Below the pieces are notes generated by a model. It did not search any database. It saw only the letters and a program-made list of their open reading frames with translations, and was not told where the DNA came from. Positions 43,155 through 51,667 of a stretch of DNA of 64,000 nucleotides are shown piece after piece. The position numbers and the translations under genes are program-made. The first letter of the stretch is position 1. Each line of letters starts with the position of its first letter. This DNA is from Streptomyces sp. col6 (GTDB taxonomy: Bacteria > Actinomycetota > Actinomycetes > Streptomycetales > Streptomycetaceae), in contig NZ_RDBL01000027.1 in NCBI RefSeq assembly GCF_008042035.1, positions 161,440 to 225,439 of the forward strand, written 5' to 3'.

Positions 43155-44155
43155 GACCTGTTCGGTCGATCATGTTCGAAGCCAGATGGCGATTGCTGCG
43201 GCGGTCACGGTGCCGAGGTAGACGTTGCCGCGCTTGTCGTAGCGGGTGGCGACCGCCCGGGACTGTTTCAGGCGGTTGATAGTCCGCTCGACGGTGTTGC
43301 GCTTCTTGTACCGCTCCTCGTCGAAGCCGGGTGGCCGTCCTCCGCGTGAGCCTTTGCGTAGGCGGGCGGCCTGGCTGTCGGTCTTCTCCGGGATCGTGTG
43401 GCGGATTCCTCGGCGCCGAAGGTAATCACGGACGGGCCCCTTGCTACATGCCTTGTCGCCAGCAAGGCTTTCCGGCTTCACGCGCGGTCTCCCCGGCCCG
43501 AGTCTGAGCACTCGGATCTTCTCCATCACGGCGATGAACTGCGTGCAGTCCGTCCGCTGACCTGGGGTAACAATCAGCGACAGCGGGCGGCAGCGTCCAT
43601 CCGCGCTCAGGTGGAGCTTGGTGGTGAACCCGTCGCGCGAGCGGCCCAGGCCCTCACCTCCTGCACCACCTCCACCAGCCGGGCGGCGAGACCCCACCAC
43701 GTCGTCTCGTGCTGCTGTTCTGCCGTTGCGTCCCCTTTTGAGACGGAGGTCGGCGGCGGTTCGGTGCGGGCGCCGGCCGCGTGCTGATGTGCTCGCGCGA
43801 TGGTGGAGTCGACCGAGATGTCCCAGACGATCTCACCGGCCGCGTCGGCCACGGCCTGCGCCTGTTGGAGCAGCCGTTCCCAGGTCCCGTCGGCCGACCA
43901 CAGGCGGTGGCGTTCATAGACCGTCTTCCACGGACCGAACCGTTCGGGCAGGTCACGCCACTGAACGCCGGTCCGCACCCGGTGCAGAATCCCGTCGATC
44001 ACCTGCCGGTGATCCCGCCACCTGCCACAACGCCCGTTACTGACCGGAAGGAATGGCCGCAGCCGTTCCCACTCGGCATCCGTCAGATCGCCCCGCCTCA
44101 TGTCCATAAGAACGATCAGCAGCAAGAGTCAGTCGCATGCTCTTCCGGATCAGTC
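43155..44155 (-). mobile_element. IS5-family insertion sequence, about 1.0 kb, with CTAG target duplicate
   Basis: The boundaries are set by CTAG copies at 43151-43154 and 44156-44159. The ends are imperfect inverted repeats: left GACCTGTTCGGTCGATC and right, inverted, GACTGATCCGGAAGAGC, with 10 of 17 positions matching. A 4-bp CTAG duplication is the standard IS5 target pattern. The element carries one transposase in two overlapping frames and appears full length. It inserted in the stop codon region of the neighbouring gene at 44156-44629. Confidence 0.75.
43170..44107 (-). CDS. IS5/IS427-type transposase in two overlapping frames
   Basis: The first frame starts near 44101 (MRRGDLTDAEWERLRPFLPV) and carries the first catalytic Asp in DISVDSTIARAHQH. 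The second frame (43170-43700) begins before GRSRDGFTTKLHLSADGRC and carries the second Asp in LAGDKACSKG and the Glu in YKKRNTVERTINRLK. All three residues of the DDE triad are present. The two frames overlap at 43607-43700, so expression needs a frameshift, as is usual for IS427-type elements. The enzyme would cut and paste this IS. Confidence 0.8.
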
Positions 44156-44629
44156 CTAGTCTCCTGAGAAACCGAAGATTCCCAGGTGAGTCGGCCTGTC
44201 GTCGGAGTAGAGGACGATGTAGTAACCGGTCCACCGCATGTGGCACTCGCCGAGCAGGCTTTGCTCGTGCTCCTCATGGCTCGCAGCCTCATTGGCAGCA
44301 GCGGCGAATTCCTCATACTGCTCGACCGGCGGGCGGTTTGTGCCGAAGTGGTGCATCACGCGGCTGAGCGCCAGAGGACGCAGGGTGCCGTAGTCGGCGA
44401 TACCGGACCTCGTCGGCGGGTCATCCGTGGCAACAACCCTGTCGATGTCGAGGATCGTGTGGGTGCCCTCGGTCCCCATGAACTCCTCGTCCTCGTAGAG
44501 GTCCCCCAGGCTTCGGTATCGGGCATCACTGCCGTACTCCTCCTGGAACACCTTGGCCTGCAGTGTCGCCAAGGCCGCTTCGACATCGCCGTCGTACCTG
44601 GTGACGTAGTCCCATCCGCCGGCACCCAT
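44156..44629 (-). CDS. Conserved Streptomyces hypothetical protein, stop at IS target site
   Basis: This 157-residue hydrophilic protein starts MGAGGWDYVTRYDGDVEAAL then ATLQAKVFQEEYG, RYRSLGDLYEDEEFMGTEGT and ends TGYYIVLYSDDRPTHLGIFG FSGD. The opening MGAGGWDYV.....DV..AL..L...VF is found in actinobacterial hypothetical proteins of unknown function. The stop TAG is part of the CTAG at 44156-44159 where the IS inserted; the coding sequence is complete. It could belong to a polymorphic toxin immunity class, but that is a guess. Confidence 0.7.
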   Translation of the reverse strand: MGAGGWDYVTRYDGDVEAALATLQAKVFQEEYGSDARYRSLGDLYEDEEFMGTEGTHTILDIDRVVATDDPPTRSGIADYGTLRPLALSRVMHHFGTNRPPVEQYEEFAAAANEAASHEEHEQSLLGECHMRWTGYYIVLYSDDRPTHLGIFGFSGD

Positions 44630-44777
44630 CGAGCCACCCCTCCCTGATGATCGTGAACGCGCGAACGATAGCGGCGGGGACTGACAACGCTGCTGCCTGG
44701 TGTCGGGCTTTGCTCAACGTCCCGGATTGAGGTGTCCAGGCCCGTCGACCGCGTTACGGAGATCGCCCGGACAGGCC

Positions 44778-45065
44778 CTAGGCGGATCGGTTATTCCCTT
44801 CACGGTCGAGGATGGCGTGGACGACGGAATCGCGCCATTGGCCCGCCTTGAGGATGTGCTCGCGCATGATTCCCTCCTCGACCATCCCGGCGGCGGTCAA
44901 GGTCTTTGCTGACGCTGTGTTGTGCGGGGACCGTGCTCCCCAGATGCGATGCAGGTTGAGTTCCTCAAAACCGAGACCTAGGAGTAGGCGGACCGTTTCG
45001 AGGCCGAGACCGGCCCCCCAAGTGTCGGGGCGGAGCGCGAAACCCATCGTGGCCCCGCGCGGCTG
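44778..45065 (-). pseudogene. GNAT acetyltransferase, N-terminal part missing
   Basis: The minus strand reads GFALRPDTWGAGLGLETVRL LLGLGFEELNLHRIWGARSP, then NTASAKTLTAAGMVEEGIMR and DSVVHAILDRE. This is the C-terminal half of a RimJ/RimL-like N-acetyltransferase: the acetyl-CoA loop G.G.GLET, NLHRI and N..S...L...GM. The first half is missing upstream of 45065. Confidence 0.65.
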
Positions 45066-45234
45066 ATAGGGGTGGTCATGACACGATTATCGAACCCCGA
45101 CCGTCAGCCCGTCACTTACCTCGCAGCCCAGGTCACCGCCGCCGACTGCGCCCTACACCGACAGGCATCCTGGCCACGGCACCCGGCACATCCTGGTCGA
45201 GCCCGAACTTCAAGGCGAGGTAGTGCAGCCCAGT

Positions 45235-46560
45235 TCAGTCGACACGACGCAGTCGCGTCGTGGCGACCGCACCGAGGGCGCCACCCACGGCGAGGACCAC
45301 GAGCCCTCGTAGCCAGACGTCGCCTTCGATCTGTGTCGCGAGCCCGACGCAGGAGGCGGAACCGAGGACGGGCACCACCGTCGGGGCTCTGAAGTGGCCG
45401 GGGCGCCCCGGGTCGCGGCGGAGCACGAGCAGCGACGTGTTGACCAGGAAGAAGACGACGAGGAGGAGCAGGACCAAGGTCGAGGCGAGCGTGGAGACGT
45501 CGCCGGTCAGCGCGAGCAGCAGCGAGAGGGCGGTCGTCGCCGCGATCGCCGCCCATGGGGTGCGCCGGCGCGGAAGCACGGACGTCAGGAATCGGGGCAG
45601 CAGCCCATCGCGGGCCATGCCATACGCCAGCCGCGAGGACATGATGCCGGTCAGGAGCGCCCCGTTGGCCACGGCCACCAGCGCGATGGCGCTGAACAGC
45701 CAGGTGGGCACGGACCCGGCCGTGCGGACGACTTCGAGCAGCGGCCCGCTGGACTCGGCCAGCTTCTCCGTCGGCACGGCGGCCGCGGCGGCGGCGCCGA
45801 CCAGGGCGTAGACCGCGCCTGCGGTGAGCAGCGCGCCGAACAGGGCCCTCGGATAGGAGCGGCGGGGGTCGCGCGTCTCCTCGGCCACGTTGACGGAGGT
45901 CTCGAAGCCGACGAAGGAGTAGTACGCGAGGACCGCGCCGCTCAGTACGGCCAGGACGGGCCCTTCGCTCTCGGTGCCGAGGTCGGTGAGTCGGCCCAGG
46001 TCCCCGTCGCCGCGCAGGACGATCCAGCAGCCGAGTCCGATCACCAGCAGGAGGCCGCTGACCTCGATGACGGTGGCGACGGCGTTGGCCCGGGTCGACT
46101 CGCTGATGCCCCGGGCGTTGAGCAGCGCGAGGGCCACCAGGAAGACGACGGTCACCAGGATCAGCGGGAGCGTGACGAATTCGGAGAGGTAGTCCCCGGC
46201 GAACCCCCGGGCCAGGGCCGCCACCGACACCACCCCGGCCGCGAGCATGCAGAAGCCGGCGAGGAAGCCGGTGAAGGGCCCGTAGGCCAGCGTCGCGTAG
46301 TGCGAGGCGCCGCCCGCGCGCGGGTACTTCGTGGCCATCTCCGCGTACGAGGCGGCGGTCAGCAGGGCCAGGCACTGCGCCACCAGGAGGGGCACCCAGA
46401 CGGCGCCGCCGGCATCGGCCGCGACCTCGCCGACCAGCACGTAGACCCCGGCGCCGAGGACGTCTCCGAGGATGAAGAAGTAGAGCAGCCAGGTGGTGAG
46501 GTCCTTCTTGAGGCTCGTCGGTGCGTCCGGGCTCTCGGGCGTGGTTCGGGAAGCTTTCAC
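45235..46560 (-). CDS. APC-family amino acid permease
   Basis: This 441-residue membrane protein has about 12 helices. It starts with the polar MKASRTTPES segment, then LTTWLLYFFILGDVLGAGVY, the APC signature at helix 1. Helix 3 reads ASYAEMATKYPRAGGASHYA, and VGFETSVNVAEETRDPRRSY is the loop near helix 6. APC transporters take up amino acids or polyamines with protons; the substrate is unknown. I chose GTG 46560 from the position of the first helix; it lacks a strong ribosome site. The longer open frame to 47088 lies antisense to the catalase and is not coding. Confidence 0.8.
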   Translation of the reverse strand: MKASRTTPESPDAPTSLKKDLTTWLLYFFILGDVLGAGVYVLVGEVAADAGGAVWVPLLVAQCLALLTAASYAEMATKYPRAGGASHYATLAYGPFTGFLAGFCMLAAGVVSVAALARGFAGDYLSEFVTLPLILVTVVFLVALALLNARGISESTRANAVATVIEVSGLLLVIGLGCWIVLRGDGDLGRLTDLGTESEGPVLAVLSGAVLAYYSFVGFETSVNVAEETRDPRRSYPRALFGALLTAGAVYALVGAAAAAAVPTEKLAESSGPLLEVVRTAGSVPTWLFSAIALVAVANGALLTGIMSSRLAYGMARDGLLPRFLTSVLPRRRTPWAAIAATTALSLLLALTGDVSTLASTLVLLLLVVFFLVNTSLLVLRRDPGRPGHFRAPTVVPVLGSASCVGLATQIEGDVWLRGLVVLAVGGALGAVATTRLRRVD

Positions 46561-46784
46561 GGGGCCCGTATACCCGGTGCGTCCCCCGGCAGACGGCCCG
46601 GGGACGGCCGGAGGACGGCCCGCGTCGCCCGTTGGAACGTGTCGCCGATGCGAATGGGCCAACCGAGGCGTCCGCCCGTGGATCAGCGGGTGCGCGTGGT
46701 CGGGCGATGCCGTCCCAGCTCGTTGCGACCACTCCGCGCGGCGCTGTTCCTCCCTCTCCCCCTCCCCCACGAGGTTGGAATCCA
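46561..46784. promoter_or_regulatory. Divergent promoter region of permease and catalase
   Basis: These 224 bp separate the permease start (minus) and the catalase start (plus). No gene is visible here, so it should contain both promoters. I cannot identify boxes with confidence. Confidence 0.4.
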
Positions 46785-48856
46785 GTGAGCGACAACGAGA
46801 TCCCCGGTGCCCCGGTCCCGAACCCGCCCGGATCGACGAGCCCACGAAGCCGCGCGGGCCGCTGCCGCCCAGGCACGACCAGCCCGGCCCCAAGACCGTG
46901 AGCCCGACCGGGCAGCCGACCGGCGCCGACCAGGACAAGGGCGCGTGGTGCCGCCGCACACAGTGTCGTCCCCCGTACGGCGCGGCGGCGGGCATCACGA
47001 AGGCCGCGTTCCTCGCCGAGACGCCGGTCTTCGTCCGCTTCTCCACCGTGCTCGGCTCGCGCGGTTCCGCCGACACGGTGCGCGACACCCGGGGCTTCGC
47101 GACGAAGTTCTACCGACGAGGGCGTCTTCGACCTGGTCGGGAACAACATCCCGGGTGTTCTTCATCCAGGACACGATCAAGTTCCCCGACATCATCGACG
47201 CGGGCAAGCCGCACACGGACCGGGAGATCCCGCAGGCGCAGAGCGCCCACGACACCTTCTGGGACTTCGTCACGCTGCACACCGAGGCGACCCACCACAC
47301 CCTGTGGAACATGTCGGACCGGGGCATCCCGCGTTCCTACCGGATGATGGAGGGCTTCGGCGTCAACCCTTCCGGCTGGTCAACGGCGAGGGTGCGACCA
47401 CGCTGGTGAAGTTCCACTGGAAGCCGAAGCTGGGCGTGCACTCGCAGGCGTGGGAGGAGGCCCAGATCACCTCGGGCATGGACCCGGACTTCCACCGTCG
47501 TGACCTGGCCGACGCGATCGAGGCAGGCGCCTTCCCCCAGTGGGAGCTGGTTGTGCAGACGTTCCTGGACACCGAGGACCAGATGTTCGAGGGCATCGAC
47601 CTGGTGGACCCGACGAAGATCGTGCCGGAGGAACTGGCGCCGGTCCGCCCGATCGGCTGATGGCGCTGAACGCCAACCCGTCGAACTACGTCGCCGAGAC
47701 GGAGCAGGTCGCTTTCAACGTCGGCCACCTGGCGCCCGGCATCGACGTCACCAACGACGCGCTGATGCAAGGGCGCCTCTTCTCGTACGTCGACACCCAG
47801 ATCACCCGGCTCGGCGGACCCAACTGCGCGCAGCTGCCGATCAACCGCACTCACGCGCCCGTCAACGACATGCTGCGCGACGGGATGCACCAGACAGCGG
47901 TGCACCGGGGGCCCCGTACCGGCCCAACTCGCTCGACGGCGGCTGCCCCTTCACCTCCGGAGCGGACACCGGTGCCTACATCGAGGCGCCGGGCGATGTC
48001 CCGGCGGCCCGTAAGGTGCGTGACGCGGCGGCCTCCTTCGACGACCACTTCAGCCAGGCACGGTTGTTCTGGCTGAGCATGACGCCCACGGAGCGGGAAC
48101 ACATCACCGCCGCGTACACCTTCGAGCTCGGTAAGTACTGGGACCAGGCGGTCAAGGAGCGGGGCCTCAAGGTGCTCGCCAACATCGACCCCGAGCTGTG
48201 CGCGCACGTCGCCGAGGGGCTGGGTCTGTCGGCGCCCGAGGCGACCGAGCCCCTGGCCTCGCCCGAGCCCAGTCCTGCCCTGTCCCGGCTGGGGCATACC
48301 TGGCCGGTCGACGGGCGGATCGTCGGCATCGTCACTGACGGGGAGACCGGCCTGGACGCCGTACGGGAAGCGCATGGCGCGGTTCTCGACGCCGGGGTGG
48401 TCCCCCTGGTCATCGCGCCTTCGGGCGGCAAGCTGGGTGCCGGGAGCGACGCGATCACCGTGCAGCGCACCTTCGCCACGGCCCGGTCGATCGAGTTCGA
48501 CGCGATCGTGCCGGCGAGCGCGCCCGCCCCGGCCCCGGACGCCTACGGAGCCCGTGACGCCAAGAGCGACGACCGGGCCCGGTCCACCGGTGTGGACCCA
48601 CGCGTCCTGCTCCTGGTCACCGAGGCGTTCCGGCACGGCAAGGCCGTCGGGGGACCTGGACGACGGCGAGGGCGGACCGCCGGAGCCGGAGGAGGGCGAG
48701 ACACGCTCGGGGCGACTGAGCGCGGCGGACCAGCTGCCGGGACGGCGCACCGACGTCTACGCCGACGACGTGGGCATCGACGGCGGAGCGGCCTCGGCCG
48801 AGGAGGCCGCCGTGCACACCACGGACGAGGAGGAGGGCCAGGGGCGGCCGGGCTGA
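46785..48856 (+). pseudogene. Large-subunit catalase (KatE-like), frameshifted and missing the active-site segment
   Basis: GTG 46785 opens MSDNEIPGAPVPNP and, in other frames, KTVSPTGQPTGADQDKGAW. It then jumps to TKAAFLAETPVFVRFSTVLG SRGSADTVRDTRGFATKFY, so the segment with the catalytic His (usually VVHARGAGAHG) is deleted. It continues with frame changes at about 47110, 47160, 47370, 47660 and 47910: HTDREIPQAQSAHDTFWDFV, KFHWKPKLGVHSQAWEEAQI, MALNANPSNYVAETEQVAF, NSLDGGCPFTSGADTGAYIE. The C-terminal GATase-like domain (VDGRIVGIVTDGETGLDAVR) is present. A functional homologue would be about 700-750 residues. It is inactive. Confidence 0.78.
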
Positions 48857-48899
48857 CCCGCGGCTCACCCGGATCATTCGCGTACAGGGAGGGTTGTCG

Positions 48900-50057
48900 G
48901 TGCTGGGGAGTGAGAAAACGGCGGCTGTGCGGGAGCGGCTGGGGGCGCTGACCTCCGATGCACGCCTCCCCGACCGGTACCAACTGGTGCAGTCCCTGAA
49001 GGCCGCCGCCGCTGCCGCCCTCGCCTGGGCGCTCACGGGGTGGTGGCTGGCGGCGCCGATGGCGCTGATGGCTCCCTGGGCCGCCGTCGCCCTCGTTCAG
49101 GGAACCGTCTACCGGTCGCTGCGCTCGGCGGTCGAACTGATCGCGATGATGGCCTCCGGCACCCTACTCGCGGCGGGCGCGGCAGCGGTCACCGGCAACA
49201 CCATGACGGCCATGCTCATCGCCCTGCCGCTCACCGTGCTCCTCGGGAACTGGCTGCCGGTCGGCGAGCAGGGCCTGTACGCACCCACCACCGCCCTGTT
49301 CGTCCTGGCCTACGGAACGTACTCGCTGTCCGCTGTCGGACACAGGCTGCTGGAAACGGTGGTGGGGGCCGTCGTCGGGATCGCGGTGAACGCGATCGTC
49401 CTGCCGCCGGTGCACTCGCTGCACGTCAGGAACCTCGCGTGCGCGCTACCAAGGGACTGCTCACGGCTGCTGCGCGAGCTGAGCGAAGGACTGGTCGAGG
49501 AATACGACGAGGAGCGGGCGGAGCGCTGGCACCGGGCCGCCGGGGAACTGCCCGGCGCGCTCTCGGACCTCCGCGCGGCGCGCGGCTGGGCGACGGAGAG
49601 CTTCCGCTTCAACCCCGGCCACCGGATGCGCCGGAGCACCCCCTCGCCCTCCGAACGGTGGGACGTCGTCTGGGCGCAGGTGGGAAACCAGCTGCTCACC
49701 ATCACGCTGACGCTCTGGGAGACCGCGTCCGAGCGGCGCGCGCTGCCCCGCCCGTCGGGGCCATTTCTGGAGGACCTGAGCATCGTGCTGGCCGCCGCGT
49801 CGAAGGTCTGCGCCGCCGACGAGACGATCATGGAGCAAGGGCCGGACGACGCATGCCTGGGGAAGCGCGCCGGCCACCTGGCCGAGGCCCGGCGCGCCCT
49901 GGCGGCGGCCAAGCGGCATCTGCGCGGGCCGGGTCCCGATACCGGTGCCTCGCTCGGCAGCCTGGTGGCCGGCTGCCAGGCCCTGCTGGACGACCTGACA
50001 CCCGGCGAGGACGACTCGGCGCCTCTCGCCGGCGGCGCCCGCACCGGCCGGATCTGA
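48900..50057 (+). CDS. FUSC-like aromatic acid exporter family membrane protein
   Basis: This 385-residue protein has five or six N-terminal helices: LVQSLKAAAAAALAWALTGW, WLAAPMALMAPWAAVALVQG, then TVYRSLRSAVELIAMMASGT and YAPTTALFVLAYGTYS. A long helical cytoplasmic C-terminus follows. The order (short polar N-terminus, helical hairpins with VYRSLR) fits the FUSC/ArAE family (aromatic acid exporters, YccS-like). GTG 48900, with GGAGGG spaced 5-6 bases upstream, is more likely than TTG 48894. It is close to the catalase on one side and the oxidoreductase pseudogene on the other. Confidence 0.75.
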   Translation: MLGSEKTAAVRERLGALTSDARLPDRYQLVQSLKAAAAAALAWALTGWWLAAPMALMAPWAAVALVQGTVYRSLRSAVELIAMMASGTLLAAGAAAVTGNTMTAMLIALPLTVLLGNWLPVGEQGLYAPTTALFVLAYGTYSLSAVGHRLLETVVGAVVGIAVNAIVLPPVHSLHVRNLACALPRDCSRLLRELSEGLVEEYDEERAERWHRAAGELPGALSDLRAARGWATESFRFNPGHRMRRSTPSPSERWDVVWAQVGNQLLTITLTLWETASERRALPRPSGPFLEDLSIVLAAASKVCAADETIMEQGPDDACLGKRAGHLAEARRALAAAKRHLRGPGPDTGASLGSLVAGCQALLDDLTPGEDDSAPLAGGARTGRI

Positions 50058-50066
50058 GGAGTACGC

Positions 50067-50900
50067 ATGACACGGACGGACCGCATCGCTCAGCCCTGGG
50101 GCACCCGGCCCCCCTACGGTCCCGGCGAGCCCTGGCCCGTACGGGTGGACACCCGGCTCGCCGACGGGGTGACACCGGATCAGGTCGAGCGGTGGGTCAG
50201 TCGGCGGCGATCCTGCACTCCAACGGGGACGGTCTCGACATCGCCGTGAAGGACGGCCGAATCGTCGGCGTGCGAGGCCGGGCCGAGGACCGGGTCAACC
50301 ACGGCCGCCCGGCTCCGAAGGACCTGTTCGGCTGGCAGGCCAACGGCTCGCCCGACCGGCTGACCCGACCCCTCGTGCGCGACGGGCACGGGCGGCTGGT
50401 GGAGAGCGACTGGGACACCGCGATGGATCGGGTGGTGGGTCGCACGAAGGAGCTGCTGGAGGAGCAGGGGCCGTCCGCGGTGGGGTTCTACGCCTCGGGG
50501 CAGCTCTTCTCGGAGGAGTACCACACGCTGACGCTGATCGCCCGGGGGGCATCGGCACCAACCACCTGGGTCCGTCGTCTGCGTCGACCCCCGCCCCACG
50601 CCGGTGGCGCAGGCGGCGACCGTGCATCTGGCCCCGCGTCCGGGACGAACGTCGCCCTGATGAACGGCCTGCTGCGGGAGATCGTGGAGAACGGCTGGAC
50701 CGATCAGGAGTACCTCGAACGCAACGTCGTCGGTTTCGACGAGCTGAAGAAGCGCATCGACGCGTACACACCCGATCACATGGCGGACATCTGCAAGGTC
50801 CCCGCCGCGCAGATCCGGGAGGCGCGCCCACGCGCTCGGCACCGGCGAGCGGCTGCTGTCGACGGTGCTCCAGGGCTTCTACCAGTCCCACCAGGCGACC
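50067..50900 (+). pseudogene. Molybdopterin oxidoreductase N-terminal part, frameshifted with deletion
   Basis: MTRTDRIAQPWGTRPPYGPG opens a nitrate-reductase/formate-dehydrogenase-like protein. In the next frame it continues AAILHSNGDGLDIAVKDGRI, then QANGSPDRLTRPLVRDGHGR and AVGFYASGQLFSEEYHTLTL. Between about 50555 and 50640 a large segment (cofactor-binding VCVDPRPTPVA lies only partly) is missing, then GTNVALMNGLLREIVENGWT. The gene stops at about 50900 in YQSHQATS, far short of the usual 700 or more residues. It probably encoded an assimilatory-type enzyme and is dead. Confidence 0.7.
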
Positions 50901-50904
50901 TCGA

Positions 50905-51217
50905 CGGCCCGCTGTTGCTTGTGGTGCTGCGGGCGGAGGGTCGGGGGGACTTCGCCCGTCCGGCGGTTCTTGCGGGCACGAGTCGTTCCCTGCTGCGCGC
51001 GGCTGACGCCGGCCTGCTCGCCGCTGTGGGCCTGGTGCCCGGTGGCGTGCCTCCGGTGAGCCACCGGCCCGGGGTGCCGTGCCTGATCGATGCTGCGGTC
51101 ACCAACCCGAGCCGGTCCGTCTACTGCGGTGCCGGATCGGCCGACCGCACTCTCCAACTCAACTCCGCTGACCTGGCACGCCTGCCCCGCGCCCAGGTGG
51201 GCACATTCTCTGGGTAG
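50905..51217 (+). pseudogene. YbaK/aminoacyl-tRNA deacylase C-terminal part
   Basis: Reads LLLVVLRAEGRGDFARPAVL, then GLVPGGVPPVSHRPGVPCLI DAAVTNPSRSVYCGAGSADR TLQLNSADLARLPRAQ. The GGVPPFGH...LIDA......VYCGAG..DRTL..... order is that of YbaK/ProX-like aminoacyl-tRNA editing proteins. The N-terminal third is absent; the sequence before 50905 is the oxidoreductase pseudogene, so a deletion joined the two. Confidence 0.65.
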
Positions 51218-51667
51218 CCGTGCCGCCTGGACGCAAGCCCACCCCTCGTCACGCGCTGCCGGCGCACTGGAACGGCCGTTCCTGGCAACGGGTCCCGGCG
51301 CCCGCAGGCACCGGCAGAGTGAACGACCTGGCACTCGCACCCGAGGGAATCGCGATCACAGGGGCCGTGTAGGACCAGCTCCTGATACCCGATGAGCCGG
51401 TCCCGGGGATTTCGTCAGCACCCTGGTCGACAACCTCTTGATCAGGGTCGCCGCCAGGCCGGCGCCAAACGCAACCGACTGAAGAGGCAGATTATCGAGC
51501 AGGACAACCATCGCGCACACATGGCAGCTTTTTTCATCTGTATGACAGCCTCTTGCGAGGACGTGTTCACGTCAATACAGTTCCCGGCGTGAAGTTGCAG
51601 CGCTACCGGCGGTTCGTTCGCGACCCCGCGGGGCGCCGCAGTGGAGAACTGATCGGAGGAGCTCTCG
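51218..51667. other. Intergenic, no gene seen
   Basis: Open frames are short and unlike coding sequence. The last 60 bp carry a GGAGGA site for the secreted glycosidase gene. Confidence 0.35.

Noticed and set aside
45235..47088. Permease gene starting at 47088
   Set aside because: The extra N-terminal 175 codons overlap the catalase antisense and do not resemble a permease; the first helix begins after GTG 46560.
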